A stretch of DNA of 64,000 nt from contig MNCI01001974.1 in the NCBI GenBank assembly GCA_015680685.1, forward strand, positions 16,620 to 80,619, read 5' to 3'. Numbering within the stretch: position 1 is the stretch's first letter; every line of letters begins with the position of its first letter. A model generated the notes under the pieces. The model ran no database searches. It saw only the letters and a list, made by a program, of their open reading frames with translations, and had not been told where the DNA came from. Shown in pieces: positions 24,901 through 36,000 of this stretch. The DNA comes from Gnetum montanum (Eukaryota; Streptophyta; Gnetopsida; Gnetales; Gnetaceae). The position numbers were made by a program, and so were the translations under genes.

Positions 24901-25648
24901 GGTCCAAAGTCCACTCCCTATCTAGCCATCTAGAGTCTCTACACTTGATAAAGAATTTAGCATACCGGATAGGGTAGTGTTGGATTTCAAATCCTAATTG
25001 TCCCAGGACACCAGCATGCACGTTGCTGATGGAAGTAAATTCCTTTATGGTTGTTTCAGCCACAGATAACACATCCGTATCACCCTGGAAACCATCCACA
25101 TCGATAAAGAACCTACACCATAGAATATAGAAGACTGTTTACATTTAACACAAAATCAAATAGTAGTTAACAAATCATAGCACCTTGACAGCACTTAGCC
25201 ACCGACATAATACATGATGCCAGGTAGGTTCTAAAAATAGGGGATGAGATGACGAGCTACGAACAGTGTGTTGTAGGTGTGATAACAACTAAACCTAGGC
25301 ATCTCCTAGATCTAGGATAAGCACCTCAAACCCTTGACACATTGTTCATGATCCCTCCCACCTACGGCCTTGATTGACCAATCCACTAGAAATGTTAAGA
25401 TGCTCTGTGTTGATCCAACCAGTAGCATTTCCAGAATGGCGCCAGCTATTTCGGTCGATATATGTGACCAAATAATTATGCGAAAGTTATGCAACAAAAA
25501 TTGCAAGAACTCCCGTGCGCCCTTTTGGAACCAAACCGTCTCTCCCCCTACACGAGCATGGGAAGGAGAAACGTTAGCCATGGGGACATTTAGAAAGCAT
25601 AGAATGCCCACAATGTCCAGAACGATCAGGATGGGCTTTAGCGTGACC
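21923..25648 (-). pseudogene. Antisense spliced gene of Tat-A, exons 2-9 (FCP1/NIF-like N-terminus)
   Basis: Opposite strand to Tat-A, between protease and RT. Exons read right to left: exon 2 25648-25199 (450 nt), exon 3 25112-24838 (275), exon 4 from 24720, exon 5 ending 23671, exon 6 about 23568-23390, exon 7 23206-23066, exon 8 22980-22162, exon 9 22081-21923 with TAG stop. Lengths of exons 2 and 3 equal those in Tat-B, and phases match. Exon 2 opens LIVLDIVGIL, then KGAREFLQFLL, IIIWSH, a C-rich segment and YNTLFVA. This order is that of FCP1/NIF HAD phosphatases, with motif III acidic residues missing. Exon 8 has a coiled coil (LWKRLQKAEKEK), exon 9 a His/Glu/Asp-rich tail. The exon-2 donor is mutated (CTAAGTG) and stops are present. 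Confidence 0.75.
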
Positions 25649-26169
25649 CTTTATAATAAAACAAATTACCATTAGAAATCAATTTAGACATGCTAACAAT
25701 GCCAAAACAAATTGAAAAAGCTCACAAGAATCCATTATGCAAAACTGAGGTTCTTGCTACCTTGACTCCCAGAAAATCGCATGTTACACTAGAGATTCGC
25801 TACCAAAATCACCCAAACCCTTGTGACGATGCAAAGTTTGTCTATGAAAATGGTGATAAAGGTAATAAGACATATTTCCCTAACATAACACATGACCATT
25901 ACGGGCAAGACAACGGAACCTTGCTTGTGTTACGCAAGGGTACAACACCTAGACTCCTAACCAATTACGTGTTGTGTTTGTACAATATTACCCAAGATCA
26001 CCCAAACCCTTACAATGGTGTAAGGTTTGTCTTTGACAATGGTGATAAGGGTAATATTACAAACTCCCATAGCATAACTAGCAAAGTCAGGTATCAACAC
26101 CCAGCGCAGTGCACATTTTCGAAACAAATACAAATTATAGCACAATGATAGCAAAAATGACCCAATGCA
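25649..26169 (-). other. Intron 1 of the Tat-A antisense gene, 3' part
   Basis: Non-coding sequence leading to the acceptor ...TTATAAAG before exon 2. It contains a diverged direct repeat with 188-bp spacing (CACCCAAACCCTT blocks near 25811 and 25999), also present in Tat-B intron 1. The remaining part of the intron lies at 43578-43605; Tat-B (26175-43572) is inserted in it. Confidence 0.75.
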
Positions 26170-26174
26170 TATAT
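26170..26174. repeat. Target-site duplication of Tat-B (left; right copy 43573-43577)
   Basis: TATAT abuts both LTR ends of Tat-B exactly. Confidence 0.92.
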
Positions 26175-27395
26175 TGTAACGATGGAAAACATCAGTTGCT
26201 AGAAACACCGAGGGGATTTCCATGTACACATTTTTAACCTCGGATCCACACGAGGGCCATGCTAGAGAAATGAATCCAAGGTGCCCTGAATGATCTTGTC
26301 GATCAAGCAGGGACTTACTTAGTCAGTAAACTTGTCAATGATCGTATAATGAGGAAAGGATCTGATGTGAAAATATATTATCAATTTACGAAGAAACAAG
26401 ATCTGTTCCAAGATCAAATCTTGAAGATAATTAAGGCGATGTAAACTATGCAAAATGATCATAAAATTCAATGTAAAGAAGGCATAGTGAATTGGATCTG
26501 GAATATGCACGATTCTAAGATCTGGGATCCACCTTATAAATAAAAAAGGATGAATACAACAGGATTTACAAGCAGACTTCAGTTTTGACAAAGTATCTGC
26601 CACCAACAAGAAGATACTTAGAGATTAAACAAGCAAAGGCCAATCTACCTTGTTCACTAGCCAAATCTGGGTGCAAGGGAGTCAGGCTCGAAGAAAAATG
26701 TTTGCTAGCTCGGAATCTCTGGCCAAAAGCTTCTCTCTATCACCATCAATATCCTTCTGTTGCCAATTCTTTCTTGTCATCTCGCCAATCTTTGTTAGAA
26801 TTGTTGAAAAATTGCCAACAACTGCCAACCCTTTGAGCGTTGTTCGCCAGGGTATTTATAAGACTAGGGTTAGGAGGAGAATGCAGTTTAGATGACGTGT
26901 GTCCTAGGCTGACAAAATACTGTTGACCTGATGTGTTATAGCTGAAGCTTGCAATGTTACACTACACTACGCTCCGAAGCGTAGTGTGGCGTAATTTGCC
27001 CCTGTCCTTAGTGCTGCAAATTGTCTTGTGGTTATGCTGTAATATGTTGGGGAGTGTATTGTGACATAAGAACCACCAATGCTTGAATTTTTTTGTTTCC
27101 ATTATTGCAATTAAATCAATCATCTGCTTGCATTACGCTGCGTTGTGCCACATTACGCTGCATAGCGTAATTTAGTGTATCATAATGAACCTTCAAAATT
27201 AAAGTGTTGTCGCTGCGCATCCTTTATTTCTGTTCAGTCTTTATGGGGTCTATTATGCTGTGCTGCGTAATGTGGCGTAATAGGCCCTTAGCCGAAAAAA
27301 GAAAACTTGCTGAGATGCGTGACATGTTGCAAATCCTTGCTTGAGCCTCGAGATTTTGTTGAACCCTTGAGATCTTACAATTTCACGGTGTTTCA
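26175..27395 (-). mobile_element. 3' LTR of Tat-B
   Basis: 1,221 bp; plus-strand edges TGTAACGATGG and CGGTGTTTCA. Minus-strand TATAAATA (tatttata 26853-26860). U3 (about 26940-27290) holds inverted CTACGC/GCGTAG and ATTACGC/GCGTAAT motifs. Pairs with 42376-43572. Confidence 0.94.
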
Positions 27396-27408
27396 ATGGT
27401 CCCTCTTT
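27396..27408 (-). other. Polypurine tract of Tat-B
   Basis: Minus-strand AAAGAGGGACCAT directly before the 3' LTR. Tat-A has AAAGAGGGGCCAT at 49335-49347. This is the plus-strand DNA primer site of the element. Confidence 0.85.
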
Positions 27409-27409
27409 G

Positions 27410-28048
27410 TTGACGTTTAGAGGGCTTGCTCGAAAGACATCGACAAAGAACATGAAACACCATAGAGGTGAAGATGCCAACACGTTCATTAGCAACTGCT
27501 TAGATGTCACTTTGTCAAACCTGGAAGTGCGAAGGTGGGAGGCATAAGGAGTATAGGAGGGATCTTAAAGAAGTGAGAGGGATGAGGTTCGGGGAAGACT
27601 TAAGCATGTGAGCAAGAAATGTTCGCAAACATGTTATTCAGCGTCTTTTCATAGGTGTTTTCTCTAGAAGTTACGCTGCTATACTGCATATGAAGGGCTT
27701 GCATGGGTGAGTTGTGTTACGCCCATATGGCCTGGATGAGTTGTTTTACATCCATTTTGCATAGCCTTGCCCATTTTTTTTGAAAAGGATGTTTTCCATG
27801 AGGCAAGTTGTGTTACGCCAAGTCATGGATGATTATCATGTAGGAAAGGGTGTCTGTACATTCACGTTTTGTACATATAGAGGAAGAAGATAAAGGTGGT
27901 TGTAAGAATGAGGGAGAAAGTGAAATAAGGTATCTAATGAAGGGGAAGGTAGGGTTTGCACTCCTAAGTAGCCAAGCTAGTCCTAGCAACCACCTTAGAA
28001 TTTTGTGACACTTCGCCTTCCTAGTGAATACATTCTTGAACAACGTTA
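27410..28048 (-). other. Tat-B 3' untranslated region
   Basis: Related to 48703-49330 of Tat-A. A patchy open frame (28052-27813, MITLFKNVFTR...) has a partner in Tat-A near 48688-49000 (MIALFKDAFTR...), interrupted there by a stop. Repeated TTACGC/TTACGCC words occur. No domain is recognised. Confidence 0.5.
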
Positions 28049-28475
28049 TCATAACAAGTAACCTACAAAAGATAACAGAGAACAGATAACCAAAACAATC
28101 ATCCTAATCACTAGGGAGACTATTAAAACAATTGTTGTCCAAAGCGAGAAGGAGAGAGTAGGCCATGGAGAAGGAACTATAGCAATGTTGATGCTGTGGT
28201 CCAAGGTTTCATCTTCGATAGCCAGACTCATCTTATCCAACCGACTGGGCAAAGAACCAATCAGATGAATCTACTAGGCTAGAGTCTAGTGGTAGCAATG
28301 GGTGGATCTCGCCAAGGTCATGGATGACCATAGTTTCCTTGGAGCTCCAAATGGCAAAGTTGACCCTAGGAGTTGCAACCACAAAGTGGCTATTGTAGCA
28401 GCATCTCCGAGAGGTCAGTAGTATGCCCTTCAACATATTCGAGGAATCAATAGGATGCTGGTAGGGTAGCAACAT
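28049..28475 (-). pseudogene. Tat-B 3' small ORF pair, second with hydrophobic C-terminus
   Basis: Two overlapping frames after integrase on the sense strand. The first (28475-28233) ends ...DSSDWFFAQSVG. The second (28252-28049) starts in a different frame and ends in a strongly hydrophobic stretch rich in Ile/Val/Leu (TTIVLIVSLVIRMIVLVIC), long enough for one membrane segment. Tat-A has the same pair in the same overlapping relation at about 48285-48702: ...SDSSDWFF, then MEKMNLAV... with a hydrophobic end. Conservation suggests a small extra protein, or one ancestral ORF with a frameshift or splice. No family is recognised. It could also be conserved untranslated sequence. Confidence 0.4.
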
Positions 28476-28559
28476 TGGATCTGTTCCAATGCCCTAACGA
28501 TTCTGTCTGGTAAGGATGCCATTCAAGAATGATCCCGCTCTCTTGTTTCATGAATTATC

Positions 28560-28935
28560 TGTTGGTAGATTCTAGTTTTAAGTCCTGGTGGACTGCTGTT
28601 GCTGGTTTTAAGTCCCAGTAGACCATGGTCCTAGTTTAAATTTTGGGTAGACTAAAGCGTGGTAGTTTTAAGTTGTAGCGGATGATGGAAGAACTAGTTT
28701 ATGGTCCCAGAAGACTATGCTGTGGGTGTCAGTTTTGTGTTGTAACCTAGGGACAAGTCTGCATTGTTTAATGTCTCAGTAGACAAATGCTTACCTTGCC
28801 AGTTTTGCATCATGGAGGACGGTCAAATATTTTGCCAGTTTAGCATCGTGGCGGATGCGTGCAAGAAGTTCTAGTTTTACATTATAGTGGACATGTACAA
28901 CACTGCCAGTTTTATGTCATAGCGGATGATTGTTA
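28560..28935 (+). repeat. Array of about nine 20-nt hairpin-like motifs (Tat-B, after integrase)
   Basis: Units fit AGTTTTANGTCNNAGNGGAY, e.g. AGTTTTAAGTCCTGGTGGAC, AGTTTATGGTCCCAGAAGAC, AGTTTTATGTCATAGCGGAT, spaced about 30-60 bp. The GTC and GAC parts can pair as a short stem. Tat-A has the reverse complement at 47800-48160. Confidence 0.85.
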
Positions 28936-28964
28936 CCTTGTGTTTGAGCCAAGCTAACGTCTAG

Positions 28965-30135
28965 ATGTGGTACCGCTTCAAGAATGTATGGTTCACTGGT
29001 TTGGTAGCTCGTTGTTGTCGATATCTACTAACCTGAATGCTCTGTTGCCATATGCGCTGACGACCAGGGAAGGGCCTTCCCAGTTTGTAGAGAATTTGCT
29101 TACTAGTTCATGAATGGGCTTAAGAACTAAGTCTCCTTTCTTGATTGATTGTTGATGCAGGTTGTGATGATGCTTCCATTTCTACCTGTCCTGATATCTT
29201 TCGATGGTGTTGAGCATCTGGATGCATTTCTCCTCTACTGAGTCTAAATCCACGATCTTGGACTCATTGTGTTGGGTCTCATTTATAACCATGGAGAGGA
29301 CCATCCGTAGTGAGGGAACTTGTAGTTCCAGAGGAAACACTGCTTCAAATTTGTAAACTAGGCTATAGGGTGTCCTATAGGTAGCTTTTCTGCATGTCGT
29401 ATGATAGGCCCATAGCATGTAGGGGATTTTTTCATGCCATCATTTTTTATTGCTGATGAACATCCTTTTCAGTATGTTGATGACCACCTTGTTTGTTGCC
29501 TCTACTTGACCATTTTCTTGTGGGTAATAGGGTGAGGAGAAAGATTGCCTAATGCCAAGGTTACTGCAAAAAGATTTGGTTTGAGCACTACTAAATTGTG
29601 ACCCATTGTCGATCATAATAGTCATGGGAAGATCAAACCTAGTTACTATATTATCTAAGATAAAATGGCAAACCTATTGAGATGTGATCTTTCATAGGGA
29701 AATAGCCTCGACCCACTTCGTGAAATACTCAGTGGTGGTGATAATGAAGCTATGTCCTATAGAAGATTTGGGCGTGATGGGGCCTATGATGTCTAGTCCC
29801 CATCATTTGAATGGCCAAGTGATTTGTGTAGTGTGTAATTTAGTTGGTGACACATGTATTAGGTTTGTGTAACATTGGCATGTGTCACATGTCTTAACCT
29901 TGGTAAGACAGTCTTTTTTCGTGTATGGCCAATAATACCCTAAGTGTCTGAATTTAGCAGCCATGGCTCGTGAGGCTATGTGTCCTCCACACAGCCCTTC
30001 GTGGACTTTGCTAACTATTCTTTGCACTTGGCCATTATTAATGTAGGTTAACAATACCCCATCAAAAGAGTGCCTACATAGAGTACTGTCTTCGATGATG
30101 ACGTTTTTCTTGGCATGCTTGTGGACTACATCTTT
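28965..30135 (-). pseudogene. Tat-B integrase
   Basis: The zinc-binding N-terminus (H..GH...C..C) is visible in the frame 30480-29803: VHEGLCGGHIASRAMA, GYYWP, CDTCQCY. The catalytic core follows with stops: a D near IMIDNGSQFSS (second catalytic Asp, 29625-29590) and SSPYYPQENGQVEATNK carrying the catalytic Glu. The C-terminal part 29418-29182 has LWAYHTTCRKAT and YSLVYKFEAVFPLEL. It ends near 28970. It would integrate element cDNA; it is broken into three frames. Confidence 0.88.
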
Positions 30136-30359
30136 TTGCCCAGGTGTTAACTTGTGTGGTGGTTTTCCATGCAGAAGGTAAGTTTTAATATTGTTGTACA
30201 ATTCTGGCATTCCTCCTATGATTAATGAGGAGATTTGAGCTGCTTGAACAACAGGGTCCGTACATTCTATCATTAAAATGGGCAAGGTGGCAAGCCAATG
30301 TGGTGGCACGTTTAAAGCTAGCATGGCTAGTGCATTGGCTACTATGTTCTCGTTACACG

Positions 30360-30690
30360 GCATGTGTCGGACGTCGATCGTTGTGAATTGCCTCAGAAGA
30401 TCTTTAGCCATATCGTAGTAGGGCCATAGATGCACAGCTTTGTAGGTGTAGACCCCTATGATTTGATTGATGATGAGCATCGAATCACCTCGGATTGCCA
30501 GATGTTGAATGTTGAGTTCCCTGGCTATTAATAGTCCCTTGAGGAGCCCCTCCTACTCTACCATGTTGTTTGTATAAGGAAATGCCAAGAGGTAAGCTAA
30601 TGGGGGAATGTCTTCAGGGGAGAGCATAATTATGGCAGAAGTGCTGCCTCCTTTGGTAGTCAAAGCTCTGTCGAAGTATAACGTTGCTTC
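30360..30690 (-). pseudogene. Tat-B second RNase H (archaeal-type)
   Basis: Between the first RNase H and integrase: LYFDRALTTKGGS (first Asp), Glu in NNMVE followed by a stop, RGDSMLIINQI (third acidic residue), and a C-terminal NENIVANALAML, where the usual catalytic Asp of ADALA is Asn. This extra RNase H is the hallmark of the Tat lineage. Tat-A has the matching HFDGASTTRGGS at about 46050. Confidence 0.8.
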
Positions 30691-30879
30691 GAGGCCTGTC
30701 GATATAGGGCTTAAGCTATGTACATGTTCATCAGGACACTCAGGCTCTACAATAGCTTGATCATTAATAGGTGATTTTTCAAGCTAGCTAGCTATTTCTT
30801 GGCCCTTCGTGAAAGATTGGCCAACATAATGTAAGTCAAACTCTACCATGATGGCCTTTCAGCAGGCTATCCTGCTGCT

Positions 30880-32438
30880 TTCATATAGGCTGTTTGTGAT
30901 GGCTCGCAAAATGTTGTTCTTACAAATTATATTCACCTGGCTATGAAAAAGATAATGCCTACATTTTTTAGTGCAAACACCAATGCTAAACAATTATGCT
31001 CTACTTCATTATACCATGTTTCATATGCATATAGAGCGTGACTCAGATAGTAGATAGGAATTTCTGACTCGTTGTCCCTTCTTTGGCACAACAACACAGC
31101 TATAGATACCTTTGAGCTTGCTAGGTATATGTAGAAAAGCTGATCCCTTTGTGGTGGGAAAACCATTGGCAAATGTAACAACTCTTTCTTCAGGTTTTCA
31201 AACACATGCTAGCAGTTCTCAATCCATTCGAAGTTAACCCCTTTTTTTAGCAGATGTTGCATGGGGTGTAACTTGTCTATTAATCTTGAGATGAACTGCT
31301 TGATAAATTGCAGCCTACCTTGCAACCCATGTAGTTCTTTTAGGTTTGTAGGTGGTCTTAGATTAATGATGGCTTTAACCTTGTCGGGATTGGCTCAAAT
31401 GCCAGTCTCCGATACCACAAACCCCAACATGCACCCAGTTTTGACTCCGAATATGCATTTTCTTGGGTTGAGCTATACGTCATGCCTGAGACATTGTTTA
31501 AGAATTAACTCTAGGTCTTCTAAGTGATCTTTTGACTTCTTAGATTTGATAGCTATGTTATCTACGTAATCATTCAGTCTCTCTAAGAGGTAATCACTAA
31601 AGATGTATGTCATAGCCCGTTGATAAGTTGCTCCAGCATTTTTTAACCCGAAAGGCATCATGGTGTAACAAAATGTTTCCCAAGGGGTCATGAAGGTCAT
31701 AGTCAGTTGGTGTTTTAGGTTGATACAAATTTGATTATAGCCTGGAAACCTGTCCATAAAGGATAGTAACGCGTGGCCAGATGTTGTATCGTTAAGTTGG
31801 TCGATACTCGATAATGGGAAGTTGTCTTTAATCGTGGCCTTGTTTAGATCATGAAAGTCTATACAGATGCGTATTCCACCCATTTTCCTAGAGATGACTA
31901 TGATGTTCGACACCCAGTCTGAATAATCGACCGCGTGAATGAAACTAGCCTGATATAACTTAGTGATTTCATCACGCACTGCTAGTACGATTTCAGGCTT
32001 AATTTTTCGTGCCTTTTGTTTAATTTCTTTGATATGCGGGTCTAAAACTATTTTGTTCTGTATTAGTCTCGGGTCTAAACCCAGCATATTCTTGTACGAC
32101 CATGCGAATACCGCAACGCTATTTTAGAGCACTTGCACTATGCTACTCTACATCTGTTTTTCAAGGGGAGAACTAACCTTCAAATTTTTACTTTCTCCTT
32201 TGTGCGTAACAATAGGGACCTGAGTGAGGAGGTCCTCAGTCACATCACCAGCTTCCAAGTCTAGGGTTCGGGCCAAATGTTCTAGCCAGTCTAGGGATAT
32301 TTCTAATGTTTCTATGGTTGTATCACAAAGGGAGGTGTCAATTCCTATCAGTGCGTGATTGAGCTATCTAATAGCTTCCTTGTATGGGCCTGTTAGGGCT
32401 AGGGGTGTGAATAAAGCTATATCCATTTGCTAGTTGTC
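30880..32438 (-). pseudogene. Tat-B reverse transcriptase and first RNase H
   Basis: The region begins after a conserved 3'-splice-like TGATTTTGTAG (AG at 32440-32439) with QLAN, FTPLALTGPY. The RT core is open from 32087 to 31473: KIKPEIV, ASFIHAVDYSDWVSNIIV, GGIRICIDF.DLNKAT, MPFGLKNAGATYQ. The polymerase active site reads YVDN instead of YVDD, so a catalytic Asp is lost. The connection and RNase H follow at 31205-30933 (PQRDQLFYIYLA, EIPIYYLSHAL, YNEVEHNCLALVFAL). Copies RNA to DNA in intact elements; inactive here. Confidence 0.9.
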
Positions 32439-32499
32439 CTACAAAATCACCAAAAATGGCAGTTGTTACATTGTTTTTTTGATCTGTTGGAGTGATAAA

Positions 32500-33015
32500 T
32501 GATTCTTTTTTTTATGTTAGAGATGCATGTTAAAGAAGCTGCTAGTTTAAGGTCTTAGCAGACTGTCATAATATGCATAGTTTGTAAGAAAGTAGCTAGC
32601 ATGGTTTCCTAGATGTTAGTGTAATACTTCTATGAATTACTATGAAAGGTGTAACGTGGCACATCTAGCATGTCAAAACAACGAATTCAAAATTTTGTGT
32701 AGACCGTAGTTAATGCGATTGGATTACGAGGCGGTAAGTTATGCGTTAGTTTAGGGTCTTTTCGGACGGCAATCTATATGATATCTAGGAGATTAATGTT
32801 GTGATCTTCACTCTTCATGTCAAATTGACATACCAGCATTTCAGGAAAATTCCGCATTGATCAGACATAGAAACAGTTAGTTTCAACCATTACGTTTATA
32901 AGTCGGTGGTTCATCCTCGAAACAGACTGTAGACATCACGAATTTGAATTAGGCTATAGCAAAAAGAAAGTAGAAGTAAGGTGTAAGCAGATGAATTTGC
33001 GAAGGTGGTTTAGCT
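32500..33015 (+). repeat. Spacer before RT with hairpin-like motifs (Tat-B)
   Basis: Between RT and the start of the antisense gene. Contains motif units such as AGTTTAAGGTCTTAGCAGAC near 32547 and AGTTTAGGGTCTTTTCGGAC near 32747, with others degraded. Tat-A has the counterpart at 43900-44230. No ORF is seen. It probably also holds the promoter of the antisense gene, but I see no clear TATA. Confidence 0.65.
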
Positions 33016-33021
33016 GTAACT

Positions 33022-36000
33022 ATGGTGCCAAAGACCAAAGGCAAACATGTCAAATTGGCAAAGATTAATGAAGTGTAGGAGAGTTTGCAGTGGGTTTCAA
33101 AGGCCAGGGTCGAGGTTACTCCACTCACTCGGTAAGTCGCCTTTCATTCTCCTACATGATTGTTGTTTCTGTTGTTATGGCATTGCAATTGTATCTATTT
33201 TGAAGATATATATTATGTCAGGCATTGATATTTTCTTGCGTAGGTTAAGCTATTGTACTTTGTGATATTATCCTTATCACCATTGTCAGAGATGGACCTT
33301 GCACTATCACAAGGGTTTGGGTAATGTTGGGTAATATTGTGCAAATATGATGTATAACTGGAGGGGTCTAGGTATTGTACCCTTTTGTAGCAGAGATAGG
33401 ACTCTGTTTTCTCGCCCGTAGTGGTTGCATGTTATGCTGGGATAATATGCAGTGTTACCTTCATCACCGTTGTTAGAGATAGACCTTGCGTCGTTGCAAA
33501 GGTTTGGGCGATTTTGGCCATGCATTTCTACCATAACATGTAATTTTTTGGGAGTTGAGGCAATGAGAATCCTAATGTTGCCTAATATATTTTTTATGTC
33601 TAAGTCATTTGTCTAATGGTAATGCGTTTTATTGTAAAGGGTTATGCCAAAGCTTTTCCTAATTGTGTTGGACATTGTGGGCGTTCTGTGCTGTTTACAT
33701 GTCCCTGTGGCTCATGTTCCTCCTCCTCATGCTCGTGTAAAGGAGGAGGCGGTTTGGTTCCAAAGAGGTACATAGGAGTTTCTATAGTTTTTATTGTGTA
33801 ATTTCAGTGTAATTATTTGGTCGCATCTACCGGCTAAGATAGCTGCCATCATTCTGGAGATGCTATTGGTTGGGTCTACATAGAGCATCTTAACATTTCT
33901 AGTGGACGGCTCAATCAAAACTGTGTGGGTGCAAGACTGGTAACTAAGCACCAAGGGTTTGAGGCATTTGTATTGGATCTAGGAGATGTCCAGGTTTAAT
34001 TATTATCACGCCTACAATACTCTGTTCGTGGCTTCTCATCTTACAACCTACTTCCAGAATCCACTTGGCATTGTGTATTATGCAGGCGGGTAAGTGTTTC
34101 CATGGCATTATAATATTCTAACTATTGTCCAAATTTATGTCAAGTATAAAGAGTTGTCTACATTCTATGGTGTAGATTCTTCATCAATAAGGATGGTCTC
34201 TAGGATGATACATATACGTTGTCTATGGCTGAAAGGGCCATAAAGGAGTTTACTTCTATTAGTAATGTATGTGTCGGTGTCATGGGACAACTAGAATTTG
34301 AAATCCCACATTACCCTACTTACTATGTCAAATTCTTCGTTAAGTGTAAAAAACTTGGATGGCTGGATAAGGAGTGGACTTTGGATCCTCCTCTCACCGT
34401 CATGGATGTGCAAGAGAAAATCCCTCCATTTCCTTCACCATTCAAACGTAGTAAATTATTTTATGGTGGTTGATTGTACAATGTTACAAGCTGGAAACAA
34501 TGTATAAAATTATTTTATTTTGCTATATTGTCTTAACCATTGTTTTATGTTCACAATTAGGGAATCACAGGAGATCACGATTATGGCCTCTGGTCATGAA
34601 GCAAGCAGTCTCTTCTTTCGTTATGATGACATAAAGGAAGTACAATGCTGGCTCAGCCATAGCATGACCCCAGTTGTCTTAACCAATAACCTTTAAGAAG
34701 CTGGACTGATGGACCTATTTTTAGCCATAACCCCTGACGTCACTGCAGGAAAAATGTTAATCCTAGTTAACTCCTTCAGTGAAGAAGCTGAGCGTCTTTG
34801 CATACATGTACGTAACGTGTGTGTGAGTTTGCTGTTCCCTCTAATGGCCTTCCAGTAGAAGACAAGTCAAAGAGGAGTTCTAAGCACCAGAATGAGATAG
34901 AGGAGTGGCTAGGGGTTAAGAAGGAAGTGAAGGGAGTCCTTGCTGATAAGATCCAGTTGGAGGTGGCTCATACAATTTACCCCCTCTTCCAAGCCCAAAC
35001 CTTTCCTAAGTTGCTCTCCCAGGGAGGAATCCTTACCATAGAGTAGGCTCAGATTATGCGAGAGGTCATGGAGGAGAGAACACGGTATAATTAGACCAGC
35101 TACTTCGTTGAACGCCTGCAGGCTGAAATGGTCAAGCTTCACAAGAAGCTTAAGTCCCGTTTCAACGTGTATTTTTCCTTCTTCATAGCTTACTTTTGAC
35201 GTTTTGCCAAATTTCTAGTAGTTCATAGGGATGGAGTCTGGGTGCAGCAAGACCGCAACCAGGTTTCCAAACCATGTATTTTCAAGGTTTTTTCCATCAC
35301 CCAATTGCAAGATCCTCCTGAAGGAATCGGGAAGTCATTTTCAGTAACGACTAAAAATCTGGCAGTGCCTCTAGTGTGGGGCCAATATAGCGTGGGTGGG
35401 GTGTTCCCATCTTACATCGGTAGTGTGTCGAGGGGGAAGCACTTGGCGACTGAGATAGTAAGTCCGTCAGTGCAATGGAAGAAACCTTGTCTGGTTGAGG
35501 AGCCTACTGGTCCAATAGGCACGAGGGGAAAAGGGATGTAGATTAAGTTGCATAGAAATAATCCTCCAGCTGGTAAGTAGAGAAATGTGTAAATAATTAT
35601 GCTACATATAGATGTTGTTTCATCATGTAGCATTTATTGGGAGTAAATGAAATTTTGTGTTGACTGATCACATTGTTTGATAGAAAAAGGGAAAGGTGTG
35701 GAGAAGTTGACCACTGAAACAGGAGCCATAGTCTTACTGCGTGGGGAAGGGTCCCTAGTCTTGGAAGAGAAGCCCCTGGTTAGTAATGCAAGTGGCACAC
35801 AGGTTCCTGTGTGCAAAGAGGAAATAACAGTAGAGGATGCCGAAATCCTTTCAACTGAAATAGAAAAAGGTAAGCGGTTTGTCACTTGGTGAGTTTGGCT
35901 TTCGTCGAATAGTAAAATTTACGCTACTACTCCTGGAGGTTTTATTGTTAAGTCATCGTAATGTCTCGATTGCCTTTATGTCTAATTTATTTTGCATAGT

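Noticed and set aside
25370-26148. Plus-strand ORFs (25370-25675, 25690-26148) as sense genes of Tat-A
   Set aside because: The first is the reverse of antisense exon 2; the second lies in intron 1 and reads through its direct repeat. Conservation follows the minus-strand frame.
28049-28252. Calling the hydrophobic ORF an envelope gene
   Set aside because: One hydrophobic segment only; no signal peptide, cleavage site or fusion peptide visible, and the ORF is too short.
28560-28935. Regularly spaced short motifs resembling a CRISPR array
   Set aside because: Units vary in sequence and spacing, lie inside a plant retrotransposon, and no cas genes exist here.
33047-33265. Plus-strand ORF of 72 residues as a separate gene
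   Set aside because: It starts inside exon 1 and runs into intron 1; the splice-supported frame is a different one.
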